A stretch of DNA of 8,405 nucleotides from assembly GCA_001751005.1 (NCBI GenBank), contig MAXL01000199.1, positions 1 through 8,405 on the forward strand, written 5' to 3'. The position numbers and the translations under genes were made by a program. A model generated the notes under the pieces. It searched no databases and was not told the origin of the DNA. It saw nothing but the letters and a program-made list of their open reading frames with translations. Source of the stretch: Desulfobacterales bacterium S5133MH16 (lineage in GTDB: Bacteria > Desulfobacterota > Desulfobacteria > Desulfobacterales > UBA11574). Positions 6,046 through 8,405 of the stretch are shown here, piece after piece. Each line of letters starts with the position of its first letter. The stretch's first letter is position 1.

Positions 6046-7561
6046 AGTTTATCTTGTGGGTGCAGGACCCGGTGATCCCGGATTGATTACTGTAAAAGGA
6101 CTTGAATGTATTAAGAAAGCCGATGTGTTAATATACGATTATCTTGCGTCCCCGATCCTGTTGAAACACGCCCAAAAACATACCGAAATCCTCTATGTCG
6201 GGAAAAAAGGAGGAGATCACACACTTTCTCAGGATGAAATTAATTCCCTGATAGCAGAAAAAGCCCAAAAAGGTCTAACGGTTACCCGGCTTAAGGGAGG
6301 CGACCCCTTTGTATTCGGCCGTGGCGGAGAAGAAGCAGAGAGACTTGTCAGGAATGAAATCCCTTTTGAAATTGTGCCCGGCGTAACTTCGGCCATAGCA
6401 GCCCCTGCGTATGCCGGAATCCCGCTGACTCACAGAAAATTCACATCCACTCTTGCCTTTGTAACCGGACATGAAGATCCTTTAAAAGAAGAATCGAGCA
6501 TTGACTGGGCAGCACTTGCCAAAGGGATCGGAACCCTTGTATTTTTGATGGGAGTTAAAAACCTGCCGTATATAACAAACCGGCTTATTGACCATGGGAT
6601 GAACCCGGATACACCCGTTGCGCTTATTCGCTGGGGAACTACGCCTAGGCAGACCACTGTTACGGGAACACTCGGTACGATTTCAGAGCGTGCGAAAGAT
6701 GCCGGTTTTAAACCCCCTGCCGTTATTGTTGTGGGCCATGTTGTCAAGTTAAGAGAACTGCTGAAATGGTTTGAAAACCGTCCCCTTATGGGACGCCGTA
6801 TCGTGGTGACCCGGGCCCGGGAACAGGCCAGCGAACTGGTTCAGCGCCTTTCCGATCTTGGGGCAGAGTGCCTGGAATGCCCGACCATTGAAGTAGTCCC
6901 TCCGGATGATTTTAAACCGCTGGACACGGCCATTCAAAATCTTTCGACCTATGAATGGCTGATATTTACCAGTGTAAACGGCGCATCTTTTTTCTTTGAC
7001 CGGCTTTTTGCAAAAAACAAGGACGTCCGCGCGCTGCGTAATGTACATACTGCGGTCATCGGTCCTGCAACGGCAAAAAGACTTTTGGATTTTGGGTTAC
7101 AAAGCGATATTGTTCCTGAAACTTACAGAGCTGAGTCTATTATCAAGGCATTTGCCGGGAAAGATTTAAACGGCAAAAAGATACTGATCCCCCGAGCAAA
7201 GGAGGCAAGGCCCATCCTTCCTTTAGAATTGACCCGGATGGGAGCTGTTGTCGATGAAGTCACCGCATACTGTACCCGAGCGGTTCCGGATAATGGGAAT
7301 CTTTTGCTCAAACGGCTTAAAGAGAAAACAATAGATCTGATAACATTTACAAGTTCATCTACGGTAAAAAACCTTCATACCCTTCTCCCATCCGAAGATT
7401 TCAAAAACCTGATGCAGGATGTCACTATTGCATGCATCGGCCCCATAACCGCCGATACCGCACGTAATATGGGATTTGATATTCACATTGTTGCAGAATC
7501 TTTTACCATACCGGGACTATGCGAGGCGATTAGACAGCATTATAGTACAAAGACATATTGA
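6035..7561 (+). CDS. cobA-hemD: Uroporphyrinogen-III C-methyltransferase / uroporphyrinogen-III synthase fusion
   Basis: A two-domain cytosolic enzyme of 508 aa. Residues 1 to about 245 are the SAM-dependent methyltransferase that makes precorrin-2 from uroporphyrinogen III. They include KVYLVGAGPGDPGLIT (4-19), RLKGGDPFVFGRGGEE (85-100), EIVPGVTSA and GIPLTHR. From GRRIVVTRA (253-261) onward is the HemD domain that cyclises and inverts ring D, with FTSVNG, IPRA and FTSSST segments. The fusion channels the HemC product straight to the siroheme, cobalamin and alternative heme branch, as is usual in sulfate reducers and clostridia. I chose ATG 6035 (MKGKVYLVGAG, the common family start). ATG 6026 would add three residues. 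Either start overlaps the end of hemC, by 11 or 20 bp. The TGA stop coincides with the first bases of the repeat element at 7559-7740. Confidence 0.95.
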   Translation: MKGKVYLVGAGPGDPGLITVKGLECIKKADVLIYDYLASPILLKHAQKHTEILYVGKKGGDHTLSQDEINSLIAEKAQKGLTVTRLKGGDPFVFGRGGEEAERLVRNEIPFEIVPGVTSAIAAPAYAGIPLTHRKFTSTLAFVTGHEDPLKEESSIDWAALAKGIGTLVFLMGVKNLPYITNRLIDHGMNPDTPVALIRWGTTPRQTTVTGTLGTISERAKDAGFKPPAVIVVGHVVKLRELLKWFENRPLMGRRIVVTRAREQASELVQRLSDLGAECLECPTIEVVPPDDFKPLDTAIQNLSTYEWLIFTSVNGASFFFDRLFAKNKDVRALRNVHTAVIGPATAKRLLDFGLQSDIVPETYRAESIIKAFAGKDLNGKKILIPRAKEARPILPLELTRMGAVVDEVTAYCTRAVPDNGNLLLKRLKEKTIDLITFTSSSTVKNLHTLLPSEDFKNLMQDVTIACIGPITADTARNMGFDIHIVAESFTIPGLCEAIRQHYSTKTY

Positions 7562-7740
7562 GACCTTTGAAAAACGCCCCCTTTTGCCCAATTCCGGCGT
7601 CAGGCTCAAATTTTAATCCTCAAAATACTCAATGTATTCCTGTGGTTAAAATTTTGGCCTTCCTTGGACTTGAACCCCGGTTAAATATTAAATACAGATT
7701 TAACTGGGCAGGCAAAATTGAACGTTTTTCAAAGATCTCA
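7559..7740. mobile_element. MITE-like palindromic element, 182 bp
   Basis: The ends are inverted repeats. TGAGACCTTTGAAAAACG (7559-7576) faces the complement of 7723-7740 with 17 of 18 matches, and over 30 bp the match is 25 of 30. Nested inside are GGCTCAAATTTTAA (7603-7616) facing TTAAAATTTTGGCC (7646-7659), with AATAC and GTATT (7624-7628, 7634-7638) at the tip. A second palindrome lies at 7675-7708. TAT flanks both ends (7556-7558 and 7741-7743), within a longer direct repeat CATATTGA (7554-7561 and 7739-7746), consistent with a short target duplication. No transposase is encoded, and the 62-codon frame through it looks incidental. It would be moved in trans or be a folded repeat of the REP/MITE class. 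The parent family is not identified. Confidence 0.7.
7675..7708 (+). repeat. Palindromic repeat, copy 2, inside the MITE-like element
   Basis: CCCCGGTTAAAT (7675-7686), an 11-nt loop, then ATTTAACTGGG (7698-7708). Both arms are identical to those at 4624-4671, including the position of the G-U mismatch, and both copies continue with GCA after the right arm. The loop differs (11 against 25 nt). Confidence 0.7.
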
Positions 7741-7742
7741 TA

Positions 7743-7772
7743 TTGACCTCCCCCTATGTTTTGGTGTATTCT
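7743..7772 (+). promoter_or_regulatory. Candidate promoter for the M20-like gene
   Basis: TTGACC (7743-7748), 18 bp, TATTCT (7767-7772). The -35 hexamer sits on the right junction of the MITE-like element and overlaps the direct repeat there. The match is moderate. Without it the downstream gene would depend on read-through across a long hairpin. Confidence 0.3.
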
Positions 7773-7814
7773 TTAATAAGACACAACCATCCAACATATT
7801 GTAATGGAGTCAAC

Positions 7815-8405
7815 ATGGATAGCTATCTGGATAAGCTTCCCGCATTTGTCGATACGATCAAATCCATAAAAGAGACGATTATTACCAACATCGTATTGAT
7901 CGGTCAGATACCTGCCCCCACGTTTAAAGAGAAAAGACGCACCGGTGTTTTTATGGAGAGACTGGCGGATTTCCTTGTCGATGAATGCACAACCGACGGT
8001 TACAGAAATCCCATCGGCATTGTCAAGGGAACCTCGGAAACAAAGCCGCCTATTTTTGTGGTTGCACACCTTGATACTATTTGGGGGGCAGACATTGACC
8101 ATTATTTTACCATCAGAGAAAATTCAATAACCGGCGCAGGCATCACGGAAAATTCCATCGGTGTCGGGGTTCTGGTTTCATTGCCGGAAATTTTTCGAAA
8201 ATTAAACTTACGTTTTGAATCCGACATCGTTCTGGCGGGTGTTATACAATCTTTAGGCAGGGGAAACCTTAGAGGCATCAGGCACCTTGTAAAAACATGG
8301 AGCACTTCCATAAGAGGTGCTGTTTGCATTGAGAGTTATGAACTCGGAAGACTTAATTATTACGCTGACGGCATGATTCGATGTGAAGTCGACTGCAACA
8401 TTTCT
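7815..8405 (+). CDS. Partial M20-like metallopeptidase-family protein with altered active site
   Basis: The reading frame is open from ATG 7815 to the window edge (197 codons seen; the C-terminus is missing). GGAG (7806-7809) is 5 nt upstream and sets the start. The layout follows the N-terminal half of M20-type zinc peptidases: IGQIPAPTFKEKRR (29-42), VVAHLDT (82-88) with metal ligand His85 and Asp87, then GAGITENSIGVG (108-119). The bridging Asp of GxGxxDxxxG appears as Glu112. The block normally reading VGEEGLGDLRGMR is VIQSLGRGNLRGIR (143-156), so the catalytic Glu and its neighbouring metal-ligand Glu are Gln145 and Ser146. CIESYELGRL (171-180) matches the later IEG-LGR strand. It may be a non-peptidase relative, a binding protein or a divergent hydrolase. 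The alignment is from memory. No signal peptide is seen. Confidence 0.7.
   Translation, partial: MDSYLDKLPAFVDTIKSIKETIITNIVLIGQIPAPTFKEKRRTGVFMERLADFLVDECTTDGYRNPIGIVKGTSETKPPIFVVAHLDTIWGADIDHYFTIRENSITGAGITENSIGVGVLVSLPEIFRKLNLRFESDIVLAGVIQSLGRGNLRGIRHLVKTWSTSIRGAVCIESYELGRLNYYADGMIRCEVDCNIS

Noticed and set aside
7558..7746. 62-codon reading frame after cobA-hemD
   Set aside because: It coincides almost exactly with the inverted-repeat element, has no ribosome site and no recognisable motif. It is explained by the repeat.

Overview
The window is compact and every gene runs on the + strand. It carries seven complete protein genes and an eighth that runs off the right edge. The content suggests an anaerobic, Gram-negative bacterium of the former delta-Proteobacteria, most likely a sulfate-reducing Desulfobacterota (Desulfobacterales-like). 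The reasons are a selenocysteine synthase gene, an LPS heptose gene, a fused CobA/HemD gene of the kind that feeds siroheme, and palindromic repeats between genes. This assignment is inferred from gene content and general recall, not from a database search.

Layout. (1) 1-2962: an AT-rich leader with promoter-like hexamers, then selA (selenocysteinyl-tRNA synthesis). selA is tightly coupled to a gene for a degenerate GGDEF domain followed by TPR repeats. (2) 2963-3056: a short gap that opens with three heptamer repeats. (3) 3057-4591: gmhA (sedoheptulose-7-phosphate isomerase, first step to LPS heptose), coupled to a well-formed but poorly known gene whose product loosely resembles the deoxyhypusine synthase fold. 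(4) 4592-4867: a gap holding a palindromic repeat and an AT-rich stretch. (5) 4868-7561: a tetrapyrrole operon, fmdB-type zinc ribbon, hemC, then cobA-hemD, with overlapping ends. (6) 7559-7740: a 182-bp MITE-like element inserted exactly at the cobA-hemD stop codon. (7) 7815-8405+: a partial M20-peptidase-like protein in which several catalytic positions look replaced.

How the genes work together. HemC joins four porphobilinogens into hydroxymethylbilane. The HemD half of the fusion closes it to uroporphyrinogen III, and the CobA half methylates that to precorrin-2, the branch point to siroheme, cobalamin and the alternative heme route. The fmdB stop and hemC start share a base, so the zinc-ribbon protein is made together with the pathway. 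selA would support selenoproteins, but selB, selD and tRNA-Sec are not in the window.

No CRISPR array, rRNA, tRNA or transposase gene was seen. The least explained items are the MITE-like insertion and its shared palindromic core, the DHS-like partner of gmhA, the GGDEF-remnant/TPR partner of selA, and the altered M20-like protein.
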